From the NCBI GenBank assembly GCA_002449595.1, contig DJXE01000119.1, positions 423-20,575 of the forward strand: a stretch of DNA of 20,153 bases. Direction: 5' to 3'. Made by a program: the position numbers and the translations under genes. Origin of the DNA: Lachnospiraceae bacterium UBA7012 (GTDB lineage Bacteria; Bacillota; Clostridia; Lachnospirales; Lachnospiraceae). This document shows positions 1 to 7,276 of the stretch, piece by piece. How positions within the stretch are numbered: position 1 is the first letter of the stretch; every line of letters begins with the position of its first letter. Under the pieces are notes generated by a model. The model was not told where the DNA came from. It made no database searches and saw only the letters and a program-made list of their open reading frames with translations.

Positions 1-2279
1 TCGGCGCGGGCGGCGTGTCCGTCGCGATCGGCGAGCTCGCGGACGGCCTTGAGGTCGACCTCGACCTCGTCCCGAAGAAATACGAAGGCCTCGATGGGAC
101 GGAACTCGCGATCTCCGAATCCCAGGAGCGTATGGCGGTCGTCGTCTCCAAAAAAGACGAGGAGCAGTTCCTCGCTTACGCAAAGGAAGAAAACCTGGAA
201 GCCACGCCGGTCGCGGTCGTGACGAAGGAGAAGAGACTCGTTCTGAAATGGAGAGGGAAAAAGATCGTGGACCTCTCCCGCGCATTCCTAGACACGAACG
301 GTGCTCATCAGGAGACGACCGTCACCGTGGAGATCCCCTCGGAGGAGGAGAACTACCTGAAGAAGACCGCCTCGGACAAGGTGCGGGAGATCCTCTCCGG
401 CGACGATGCGGATGATAAGTTTGCGCAGGCCCTGACCGCGTCGCTTAGCGACCTGAACGTCTGCTCGCAGAAGGGACTCGTGGAGATGTTCGACTCCACG
501 ATCGGCGCGGGCACCGTCACGATGCCTTACGGCGGCAGGTATCAGCTGACGCCGACGCAGGCGATGACGGCGAAGCTCCCGGTGCTGCACGGCACGTCGC
601 ATACTGTAACTATGATGAGCTACGGCTTCGATCCGTATCTCTCGTCCTGGAGCCCGTATCACGGCGCGATCTACGCGGTCACGCAGTCGATGTCGAAGAT
701 CGTCGCATCGGGCGGCGACTACCGCGACCTGCACTTCACGTTCCAGGAATACTTCGGCAGGATGAACGAGGATCCGAAGCGCTGGGGCATGCCCTTCGCG
801 GCGCTCCTCGGCGCATATGACGCCCAGATCGGCTACGGGCTCGCGAGCATCGGCGGCAAGGACTCGATGTCCGGCACGTTCGACGATCTCGACGTCCCGC
901 CGACGCTGGTCTCCTTCGCGGTGGACGTCGCGGCGGACACCGACGTGATCACGCCGGAACTGAAGGCGGCCGGAGACGTGCTGGTCCACGTGAGCATCCC
1001 GCACGACGAATATGACATCCCGGTCTATGATGACGTCATGGAGACCTTCCGCAAGGTGACGAGACTCATCCGCTCGGGCAAGGTCCGCGCGGCGTATGCG
1101 CTGGACGCGTACGGCATCGCCCCTGCGGCGGCGCAGATGGCGTTCGGCAACTGCCTCGGCGTCACGTTCTCGGATGAATTGAGCACGAAGGAACTCTTCG
1201 CGAACAACATGGGCGACTTCCTCCTCGAGATGGGAGAGGACGCCGTAGAGCTCCTCGAGGCGGAGGAGATCGACGACTACGAGATCGTCGGCACCGTCAC
1301 GGATGGCGCGTTCCGCAAAGGAGATGCAGCTGTCTCCGCACAGGAAGCGATCGAAGCGTGGAAAGCACCGCTCGAGAGCGTGTTCCCGTCCGTCGCGGCA
1401 GCAGGCGAGGGCAAGACTGACTATCCGCTCTACACGGAGCGCGATTACAAGAACATCCACGTCGTATCCCACGAGATCGGCAGGCCGACGGTCTTTATCC
1501 CGGTCTTCCCGGGAACGAACTGCGAGTACGACTCGGAGGCCGCGTTCCTGCGCGCAGGGGCGAACACGAAGATCCAGGTCTTCACGAACCTTTCCGCACA
1601 GGATATCCGTGACTCTGTGAAAGCGTTCTCGGACGGCATCCGCGCGTCCCAGATCGTGATGTTCCCCGGCGGCTTCTCAGCGGGCGACGAGCCGGACGGC
1701 AGCGCGAAGTTCTTTGCGACCGCTTTCCGGGGCGAGCACCTGAAAGAAGCGCTGACGGATCTCATCCAGAACAGGGACGGCCTGATCCTCGGCATCTGCA
1801 ACGGCTTCCAGGCCCTCATCAAACTGGGCCTCGTCCCGAACGGCGCGGTCACCGGACAGGATGAAAATGCGCCGACCCTGACGTTCAACACGATCGGCAG
1901 GCACGTGTCGCGGATCGCGTACACGAGAGTCGCCTCCGTGAAGTCGCCCTGGCTCGCCGGGGTGAACGCGGGCGACGTGCTGTGCAACGCCGCTTCCCAC
2001 GGCGAAGGCCGCTTCGTCGCTCCGAAGGAGTGGATCGAGAAGCTCTTCGCGAACGGCCAGGTGGCGACGCAGTACTGCGATCCCGACGGCAACGTCACCA
2101 TGGACGGCGAGTGGAACATCAACGGCTCATTCGCCGCCATCGAGGGCATCACCTCCCCGGACGGCAGAGTCCTCGGCAAGATGCTGCACTGCGAGCGCCG
2201 CGGCGACCACGTCCACATCAACATCGAGGGCAGCGATGACATGCGCCTGTTCCAGTCGGGCGTCAGCTACTTCCGCTGA
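1..2279 (+). CDS. purL: Phosphoribosylformylglycinamidine synthase, single-chain PurL with fused glutaminase (5' partial)
   Basis: Fourth step of de novo purine synthesis: FGAR + ATP + glutamine gives FGAM in the cytoplasm. The reading frame is open from the left edge (first full codon at base 3), so the N-terminal part is missing; about 758 residues are visible of a family usually near 1,250. The first residues belong to an AIRS-type C-terminal domain (GAGGVSVAIGELADG). The second synthetase half includes the GGKDSMSGTFDDL stretch near 850-890. From about 1488 there is a class I glutamine amidotransferase domain starting FIPVFPGTNCEYDSE, with the nucleophile elbow GICNGFQ (Cys codon 1797-1799) and the SHGEGRF segment near 1996. 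The fused PurL-PurQ layout is typical of Clostridia and proteobacteria, unlike the split PurL/PurQ/PurS of Bacillus. It ends 11 bases before queH and may share a transcript with it. Identification is very secure. Confidence 0.96.
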   Translation, partial: GAGGVSVAIGELADGLEVDLDLVPKKYEGLDGTELAISESQERMAVVVSKKDEEQFLAYAKEENLEATPVAVVTKEKRLVLKWRGKKIVDLSRAFLDTNGAHQETTVTVEIPSEEENYLKKTASDKVREILSGDDADDKFAQALTASLSDLNVCSQKGLVEMFDSTIGAGTVTMPYGGRYQLTPTQAMTAKLPVLHGTSHTVTMMSYGFDPYLSSWSPYHGAIYAVTQSMSKIVASGGDYRDLHFTFQEYFGRMNEDPKRWGMPFAALLGAYDAQIGYGLASIGGKDSMSGTFDDLDVPPTLVSFAVDVAADTDVITPELKAAGDVLVHVSIPHDEYDIPVYDDVMETFRKVTRLIRSGKVRAAYALDAYGIAPAAAQMAFGNCLGVTFSDELSTKELFANNMGDFLLEMGEDAVELLEAEEIDDYEIVGTVTDGAFRKGDAAVSAQEAIEAWKAPLESVFPSVAAAGEGKTDYPLYTERDYKNIHVVSHEIGRPTVFIPVFPGTNCEYDSEAAFLRAGANTKIQVFTNLSAQDIRDSVKAFSDGIRASQIVMFPGGFSAGDEPDGSAKFFATAFRGEHLKEALTDLIQNRDGLILGICNGFQALIKLGLVPNGAVTGQDENAPTLTFNTIGRHVSRIAYTRVASVKSPWLAGVNAGDVLCNAASHGEGRFVAPKEWIEKLFANGQVATQYCDPDGNVTMDGEWNINGSFAAIEGITSPDGRVLGKMLHCERRGDHVHINIEGSDDMRLFQSGVSYFR

Positions 2280-2290
2280 GGCGGGGCGGT

Positions 2291-2995
2291 ATGCAGAAGA
2301 GAAACTACAGCCGGGAGCTCGAAGAGACCCTCGGGACCCTGCGGGCGCGGGAAGACGCGGGCGAAGGAAGGAAGCGCCTTCTTCTTCACGTGTGCTGCGC
2401 CCCGTGCTCCAGCTACGTGCTGGAGTACCTGAGAGAGTACTTCGACGTCACGGTCTACTATTACAATCCGAACATCACCGAAGCCACGGAATATGAAAAG
2501 CGTCTTCAGGAGGAACAGCGCCTGATTCAGGAATACAACAATCAGGTGGAGCGCGGGGCATTCGAAGGGATGCATTCAACTGCGCGCGCCGGACGGATCG
2601 ACTTCCTCCCGGCGCCGTATGATCCGGAGCGCTACCTGGAGGAGGTGCGCGGCCTCGAGAACTGCAGGGAAGGAGGAAGCCGCTGCGAAGTGTGCTTCCG
2701 GCTCCGGCTCTCCAGGACAGCGGAAGCCGCGAGGAACGGCGGATACGACTTTTTCACGACGTCGCTCACGATCAGCCCGCTGAAGAACGCGCCGCTTCTC
2801 AATGAGATCGGCGAGGAGCAGGGGCGGCTGTGGGGCGTGCCGTTTCTTCCGTCCGACTTCAAGAAGAAGGACGGATACAAGCGGTCAATCGAGCTGTCGG
2901 GCATGTTTTCGCTCTACCGGCAGAACTACTGCGGGTGCGTGTTCTCCCGGCGGGAGGCCGCGGAGCGGCAGGATAAGGCTATGAGGGACGCTTAA
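2291..2995 (+). CDS. queH: Epoxyqueuosine reductase QueH
   Basis: Last step of queuosine synthesis: reduction of epoxyqueuosine to queuosine in the wobble position of GUN-anticodon tRNAs. It is the non-homologous replacement of the cobalamin-dependent QueG. The 234-residue protein (former DUF208) has the family's cysteine signatures: HVCCAPC near residues 36-42, a CREGGSRCEVCFRLRL block near residues 130-145, and YCGCVFS near the C terminus; these cysteines bind an Fe-S cluster and a metal in characterised QueH. The TSLTISPLKN segment is also characteristic. The start ATG lies 11 bases after purL, with a modest GGGGCGG ribosome site. No other queuosine gene is in the window, so linkage to purL and argS is probably only operonic. 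QueH is well supported by the CC..C and C..C pattern. Confidence 0.93.
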   Translation: MQKRNYSRELEETLGTLRAREDAGEGRKRLLLHVCCAPCSSYVLEYLREYFDVTVYYYNPNITEATEYEKRLQEEQRLIQEYNNQVERGAFEGMHSTARAGRIDFLPAPYDPERYLEEVRGLENCREGGSRCEVCFRLRLSRTAEAARNGGYDFFTTSLTISPLKNAPLLNEIGEEQGRLWGVPFLPSDFKKKDGYKRSIELSGMFSLYRQNYCGCVFSRREAAERQDKAMRDA

Positions 2996-3010
2996 AGTCC
3001 CTTAAGAACA

Positions 3011-3024
3011 AGGAGGAACCTTTG
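3011..3024 (+). promoter_or_regulatory. Ribosome binding site selecting a TTG start for argS
   Basis: AGGAGG at 3011-3016 sits 5 bases before TTG at 3022-3024. The next in-frame ATG (3055) has no such site and would remove the start of the ArgRS N-terminal tRNA-binding domain. The TTG is therefore the best start. Confidence 0.75.
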
Positions 3025-4794
3025 GAATACTTTTCTGATTTACTCACCAGAGAGATGGAGCAGGCCTTTGAGAGGGCGGGCTACGACGGCGCGCTCGGGA
3101 AGGTGACGGTCTCGAACCGCCCCGACCTGTGCGAATACCAGTGCAACGGCGCGATGGCCGGCGCGAAGCAGTACCACAAGGCGCCGTTCATGATCGCGGA
3201 GGACGTGGCGGCGCAGCTGAAGGACAGCGCCGTGTTCTCCTCGGCCGAGGCCGTGAAGCCGGGCTTCCTGAACCTGAAGGTCTCGGAAGGACTCATTCAG
3301 AAGTATGTGGGAGAGATGGCGGAGGATCCGCGCTTCGGCTCCCCGCTGCCGGAACACCCGAAGACGGTCATCCTCGACTACGGCGGACCGAACATCGCGA
3401 AGCCGCTGCACGTGGGACATCTTCGGAGCGCCGTCATCGGCGAGTCGATCAAGCGCATCGTGAAGTGGCACGGCGACCGCGCGATCGGCGACATTCACCT
3501 CGGTGACTGGGGCCTGCAGATGGGCCTCGTCATCACCGAGCTGAAAAAGAGACAGCCGGACCTCGTGTATTTCGACCCCGATTACACGGGCGAGTATCCC
3601 GAGGAAGCGCCCTTCACCGTGAGCGAGCTCGAGGAGATCTATCCCTTTGCGAGCGGGCGGTCCAAGGAGGACCCGGAGTATTATAAAGAGGCGCTGGAGA
3701 ACACGCACCTTCTGCAGGAAGGAAACCGCGGCTACCGCGCGCTCTGGAACAAGATCGTCGCCGTCTCGACGGCGGATATGAAACGCAACTATGAGAGACT
3801 GAACGTCTCGTTCGACCTCTGGTACGGCGAGGCGAGCGTGCACGACCGCATCCCCGGCATGGTGAAGGACCTGAAGGAAAAGGGCTACGCCTATGAGAGC
3901 GACGGCGCCCTGATCGTGGACGTCGCTGAGGAGACGGACGCGAAGGAAGTGCCTCCGTGCATGATCCTGAAATCGGACGGCGCCTCCCTGTACACGACGA
4001 CGGATCTCGCGACGATCCTGCAGCGCGAGGAGGACTTCGCGCCGGATGAGATCATCTATATCACCGACAAGCGGCAGGAGCTCCACTTCATCCAGGTGTT
4101 CCGCTGCGCCCGCAAGTGCGGTCTGATCCGCCCGGAGACGGAGCTGCGGCACATCGGCTTCGGAACGGTGAACGGCAAGGACGGGCACGCGCTGAAGACC
4201 CGCGAGGGCGGCGTCATGCGGCTGGAGACGCTCCTTGACGACATCGACGCTGCGATGCTCGAGAAGATCCGCAGCAACGAGGAGATCGGCGAGGAGGAAG
4301 CGGACCGCACCGCGAAGCAGGTCGGCCTCGCTGCGGTCAAGTACGGCGATCTGTCGAACCAGGCCTCCAAGGACTACATCTTCGATATGGACAGGTTCAC
4401 CTCGTTCGAGGGCGACACCGGCCCGTACCTGCTGTACACGATCGTCCGCATCCGCTCGATCCTGCAGAAGTATGCGGCGGCCGGACAGGGGAAGGATGCT
4501 TCCCAGTGCCGGATCTGCGCACCGGGTGATGAGGCTGAGAAAGCCTTGATGCTCGATCTTTGCGGCTTTTCCCAGATGATGGACGACGCCTACCGCGATC
4601 TCGCGCCGAACCGGATCTGCGCCTTCATCTACCGCGTGGCGAACGACTTCAATTCGTTCTACCACGGGACGAAGATCCTGACGGAGCCCGACGAGGCGAA
4701 GAAGGAAGGGTACATCGCACTGCTTTCGCTCTGCGAGCGCATGCTCTCGGCGTGCATCGACGTGCTGGGCTTCAGCGCGCCGGCACGGATGTGA
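3022..4794 (+). CDS. argS: Arginyl-tRNA synthetase
   Basis: Class Ia synthetase charging tRNA-Arg in the cytoplasm. The 590-residue length fits bacterial ArgRS. The N-terminal domain (about residues 1-110) precedes the ATP-binding segment GGPNIAKPLHVGHLRSAVIG, with the HIGH-type motif HVGH at residues 130-133. Next is the GDWGLQMGL block typical of ArgRS. The degenerate KMSKS region reads GKDGHALKTREGGVMRLETL near residues 387-406, as is usual in ArgRS, which often lacks a true KMSKS. The C-terminal anticodon-binding DALR domain includes YRVANDFNSFYH and ends LGFSAPARM. Translation starts at TTG, chosen because AGGAGG is ideally placed. It follows queH by 26 bases, probably in the same operon. 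No intrinsic terminator is obvious after it; a new promoter begins within 10 bases of its stop. Confidence 0.96.
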   Translation: MEYFSDLLTREMEQAFERAGYDGALGKVTVSNRPDLCEYQCNGAMAGAKQYHKAPFMIAEDVAAQLKDSAVFSSAEAVKPGFLNLKVSEGLIQKYVGEMAEDPRFGSPLPEHPKTVILDYGGPNIAKPLHVGHLRSAVIGESIKRIVKWHGDRAIGDIHLGDWGLQMGLVITELKKRQPDLVYFDPDYTGEYPEEAPFTVSELEEIYPFASGRSKEDPEYYKEALENTHLLQEGNRGYRALWNKIVAVSTADMKRNYERLNVSFDLWYGEASVHDRIPGMVKDLKEKGYAYESDGALIVDVAEETDAKEVPPCMILKSDGASLYTTTDLATILQREEDFAPDEIIYITDKRQELHFIQVFRCARKCGLIRPETELRHIGFGTVNGKDGHALKTREGGVMRLETLLDDIDAAMLEKIRSNEEIGEEEADRTAKQVGLAAVKYGDLSNQASKDYIFDMDRFTSFEGDTGPYLLYTIVRIRSILQKYAAAGQGKDASQCRICAPGDEAEKALMLDLCGFSQMMDDAYRDLAPNRICAFIYRVANDFNSFYHGTKILTEPDEAKKEGYIALLSLCERMLSACIDVLGFSAPARM

Positions 4795-4803
4795 CCCGTG
4801 AAA

Positions 4804-4832
4804 TTTACAACGCTTAGGTTGTGTGGTAAAAT
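4804..4832 (+). promoter_or_regulatory. Sigma-A-type promoter for the adenosyltransferase-dapA unit
   Basis: TTTACA (4804-4809), a 17-base spacer and TAAAAT (4827-4832) match the housekeeping consensus at 5 of 6 positions in each box with optimal spacing. It lies in the AT-richer gap just after argS and 51 bases before the next start codon. The start of transcription would be near 4839. Confidence 0.75.
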
Positions 4833-4883
4833 CGCGCTAATAAGTGACTGGATCGCCCGGCGCTTCGCGGCCGGACAGGGCGG

Positions 4884-5396
4884 ATGAAAGATATGCACAG
4901 CGGAAAGATCATGATTTTTACCGGCAGCGGGCACGGCAAGACGCCCGCGGCACTCGGCAAGGCACTGCTTCGGGCAGCCCAGGGAGACCGGGTCGTCGTT
5001 ATTCAGTTCCTCAAGGACAGGGGGCTCGCGGACACTTCCTTCTGCAAGCGCCTCGCTCCGGAGATCAAGATCTTCCGGTTTGAAAAGTCTCCCGGATGCT
5101 ATAACGACATGGACTCGGGAGCGCAGGAAGAAGAGAAGCGCAACATCCGCAACGGGCTGATGTTTGCGAAGAAGGTGCTCACGACCGGCGAGTGCGACCT
5201 CCTCATCCTCGATGAGGTGTTCGGCATCGTCGACAACGGCATCATCACGGAAGAGGAGCTTCTCGGGGTCCTCTCTCAGCGCGGCCTGACGGACGTCATC
5301 CTGACGGGCGCGCAGACAAAGAACGGGATCTGCCGCTTCGCGGACGAGGTCTCGGAGATCAACACGGCGCACTATGAGGCCGGCGGAACATCCTGA
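4884..5396 (+). CDS. BtuR/CobO-like corrinoid adenosyltransferase family protein
   Basis: A small P-loop protein (170 residues) resembling ATP:co(I)rrinoid adenosyltransferases, which put the adenosyl group on cobalt in adenosylcobalamin synthesis. Visible motifs are the modified P-loop TGSGHGKTPAALG (residues 13-25), VIQFLKD (39-45) and the Walker-B-like DLLILDEVFGIVDNGII (105-121). The C-terminal part is divergent: the usual LTGR..P is LTGAQTKNG (140-148), and after FADEVSEINTAHYEAGG the chain stops without the family's extended glycine-rich GIE tail. A second ATG at 4893 (giving MHSGKIMIFTG) matches the usual family N terminus and may be the true start; neither start has a strong ribosome site. 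It has its own promoter and precedes dapA by 29 bases. No other cobalamin gene is nearby, so fold-level assignment is secure but the actual substrate is not. Confidence 0.8.
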   Translation: MKDMHSGKIMIFTGSGHGKTPAALGKALLRAAQGDRVVVIQFLKDRGLADTSFCKRLAPEIKIFRFEKSPGCYNDMDSGAQEEEKRNIRNGLMFAKKVLTTGECDLLILDEVFGIVDNGIITEEELLGVLSQRGLTDVILTGAQTKNGICRFADEVSEINTAHYEAGGTS

Positions 5397-5425
5397 CAAA
5401 CCAACACAAGCGGAGGAATTGCACA

Positions 5426-6313
5426 ATGTCAGTATTTAAGGGTTCAGCAGTTGCTATCGTCACACCGTTCCATGAGAAGGACCTGACGGTCAACTACGAC
5501 GCGTTCGCGGAGCAGATCGATTACCAGATAGGTCATGGCACCGACGCGATCGTCGTCTGCGGCTCCACCGGCGAAGCGGCGACTTTGACCGAGCAGGAGC
5601 ACAAGGACGTCTGCAAATTCTGCATCGAGTACGTGAAGGGCCGCGTGCCGGTCATCGCGGGCACAGGCTCCAACAGCACCGCGACGGCGATCGACCTGTC
5701 CGTCGAGGCGCAGAAGGACGGCGCGGACGCGCTGCTCATCGTCTCGCCCTACTACAACAAGGGCACGCAGGAAGGCCTTTTCCTCCACTATAAAGCGATC
5801 GCGGATGCGGTGAACATCCCCGTCATCATGTACAACGTCCCGAGCCGGACCGGCGTCAACATCGCCCCGGCGACGCAGGCACGCATCGTGAAGGAAGTGC
5901 CGAACGTGGTCGGCGTGAAGGAAGCGAGCGGCAACATCAGCCAGATCGTGGAGCTCATGGCGCTGACGGACGGCAACATCGAGCTGTATTCCGGCAACGA
6001 CGACCAGGTCGTGCCGCTCCTGTCCATGGGCGGCCTCGGCGTGATCTCCGTCGTCGCGAACATCGCGCCGCAGGCGATGCACGATATGTGCGCGAAGTTC
6101 TTCGAGGGCGACCTCGCCGGCGCGCAGAAGCTGCAGAGAGATACGTTTGAGATCTTCAAGTATCTGTTCTGCGAAGTCAACCCGATCCCGGTCAAGAAGG
6201 CCGTGGACCTGATGGGCCTGAACGCGGGTCCGCTCCGCATGCCGCTGACCGAGATGACGCCGGCGAACGCGGAGAAACTTGCACAGGCGATGAAAAACTT
6301 CGGACTGATCTGA
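5426..6313 (+). CDS. dapA: 4-hydroxy-tetrahydrodipicolinate synthase
   Basis: First committed step of lysine/diaminopimelate synthesis: condensation of pyruvate with aspartate semialdehyde. At 295 residues it has the standard length. Family motifs are AIVTPF near the N terminus, VCGSTGEAATLTEQEH (phosphate-side loop with the Thr-Gly-Glu triad), IVSPYYNKGTQEGL, the catalytic tyrosine in MYNVPSRTGVNI and the Schiff-base lysine in VGVKEASGNI. The C-terminal end PLTEMTPANAEKLAQAMKNFGLI is also typical. GGAGG at 5412-5416 lies 9 bases before the ATG. It sits between the adenosyltransferase-like gene and dapB, presumably read from the 4804 promoter. A 9-bp hairpin separates it from dapB. Confidence 0.97.
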   Translation: MSVFKGSAVAIVTPFHEKDLTVNYDAFAEQIDYQIGHGTDAIVVCGSTGEAATLTEQEHKDVCKFCIEYVKGRVPVIAGTGSNSTATAIDLSVEAQKDGADALLIVSPYYNKGTQEGLFLHYKAIADAVNIPVIMYNVPSRTGVNIAPATQARIVKEVPNVVGVKEASGNISQIVELMALTDGNIELYSGNDDQVVPLLSMGGLGVISVVANIAPQAMHDMCAKFFEGDLAGAQKLQRDTFEIFKYLFCEVNPIPVKKAVDLMGLNAGPLRMPLTEMTPANAEKLAQAMKNFGLI

Positions 6314-6360
6314 CCGTCATACCGGCCCCAGAACGGAACGAGAACCAGAAGAACAATTGC

Positions 6361-6386
6361 GGCCGGGCATCACTGCCCGGCCATTT
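6361..6386 (+). terminator. Hairpin between dapA and dapB (weak terminator or attenuator)
   Basis: A perfect 9-bp stem GGCCGGGCA (6361-6369) / TGCCCGGCC (6374-6382) with a 4-base loop is followed by ATTTTGTC. The T run is short, so termination would be partial. It ends only 9 bases before the dapB ribosome site AAAGGAGGA (6392-6400). Confidence 0.5.
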
Positions 6387-6404
6387 TGTCAAAAGGAGGA
6401 TGGA

Positions 6405-7175
6405 ATGACGAACATACTGCTGAGCGGCTGCAACGGGAAAATGGGGCGCATGGTCACGGACCTCGCGGCGAAGGATGAGAATACCGCGGTCATCGCGGGC
6501 GTGGACGCGTTTGGGACGTCCGCGGCCGGCTATCCGGTGTACCCTTCGTTTGAGGCACTGGCCGAGGCGGGCGGCGAAAAGCCCGACGTGATCGTCGACT
6601 TCTCGAACGCGTCCGCGCTGGAAGGACTGCTCGCGTACGCCGTGAAGGAAGGCGTTCCCTGCGTCCTGTGTACGACCGGCTACAGCGAGGCGCAGCTCGC
6701 CGCGATCAAAGAAGCGTCGGCGAAGATCCCGGTGCTCCGGTCCGGCAACATGTCGATCGGCATCAACCTGCTGGACGACCTGCTGAAGGAAGCTGCCGCG
6801 AAGCTCACGGCGGCCGGATTCGACGTCGAGATCGTCGAGAAGCACCACAACCAGAAGGTTGACGCGCCGAGCGGAACAGCGCTCCTGCTCGCGGACACGA
6901 TCTGCGCGGCGGCAGGCGGCGACTATGACTACGTCTATGACAGGACCACGCGCCGCGAGAAGCGCCCGAAGAAAGAGATCGGCATCTCCGCGGTCCGCGG
7001 CGGCACGATCGTCGGCGACCACGACGTGATCTTCGCGGGAGAGGATGAAGTCATCACGTTCTCCCACAGGGCTTATTCGAGGGCAGTCTTCGGAAAAGGT
7101 GCTCTGGAGGCGGCCAAGTTCCTTCCCGGCCGGGAGCCCGGCATGTACGACATGCACAGTGTCCTCAACCGCTGA
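6405..7175 (+). CDS. dapB: 4-hydroxy-tetrahydrodipicolinate reductase
   Basis: Second step of the diaminopimelate pathway: NAD(P)H-dependent reduction of the DapA product. The start at 6405 is preferred over an in-frame ATG at 6357 because AAAGGAGGA (6392-6400) precedes it and because the protein then begins MTNILLSGCNGKMGRMV, the proper Rossmann start; 6357 would place coding sequence over the dapA-dapB hairpin. The 256-residue product has the nucleotide-binding GCNGKMGRM, DFSNASALE, LCTTGYSEAQL, SGNMSIGINLL, and the substrate site EKHHNQKVDAPSGTA. The RGGTIVGDHDVIFAG stretch and the GMYDMHSVLN end are also family-typical. It lies 91 bases after dapA and acts directly on its product. Confidence 0.96.
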   Translation: MTNILLSGCNGKMGRMVTDLAAKDENTAVIAGVDAFGTSAAGYPVYPSFEALAEAGGEKPDVIVDFSNASALEGLLAYAVKEGVPCVLCTTGYSEAQLAAIKEASAKIPVLRSGNMSIGINLLDDLLKEAAAKLTAAGFDVEIVEKHHNQKVDAPSGTALLLADTICAAAGGDYDYVYDRTTRREKRPKKEIGISAVRGGTIVGDHDVIFAGEDEVITFSHRAYSRAVFGKGALEAAKFLPGREPGMYDMHSVLNR

Positions 7176-7203
7176 TAGAATTCTTGAGCGGAACTGATAA
7201 GGC

Positions 7204-7226
7204 GCACCCGGTGACGCACCGGGTGC
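7204..7226 (+). repeat. Perfect 9-bp hairpin between dapB and fbp
   Basis: GCACCCGGT (7204-7212) and ACCGGGTGC (7218-7226) form a stem with a GACGC loop. No T run follows directly. A second, weaker hairpin (CCAC/GTGG near 7241-7252) followed by ATTTTA lies about 14 bases downstream, so the pair might act as a poor terminator or an RNA end-stabilising or processing element. Confidence 0.45.
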
Positions 7227-7276
7227 CGCATTCGGCAAAACCACATTCGTGGATTTTACCTCAGCGAGGAATGAAA

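Noticed and set aside
288..1472. 394-codon open frame on the minus strand opposite purL
   Set aside because: Antisense shadow of purL with an unnatural Arg/Val/Asp-rich composition and no ribosome site support.
3040..4665. 541-codon open frame on the minus strand opposite argS
   Set aside because: It is an antisense shadow caused by GC-rich codon bias; its translation is Arg/His/Val-rich with no recognisable family, while argS is certain.
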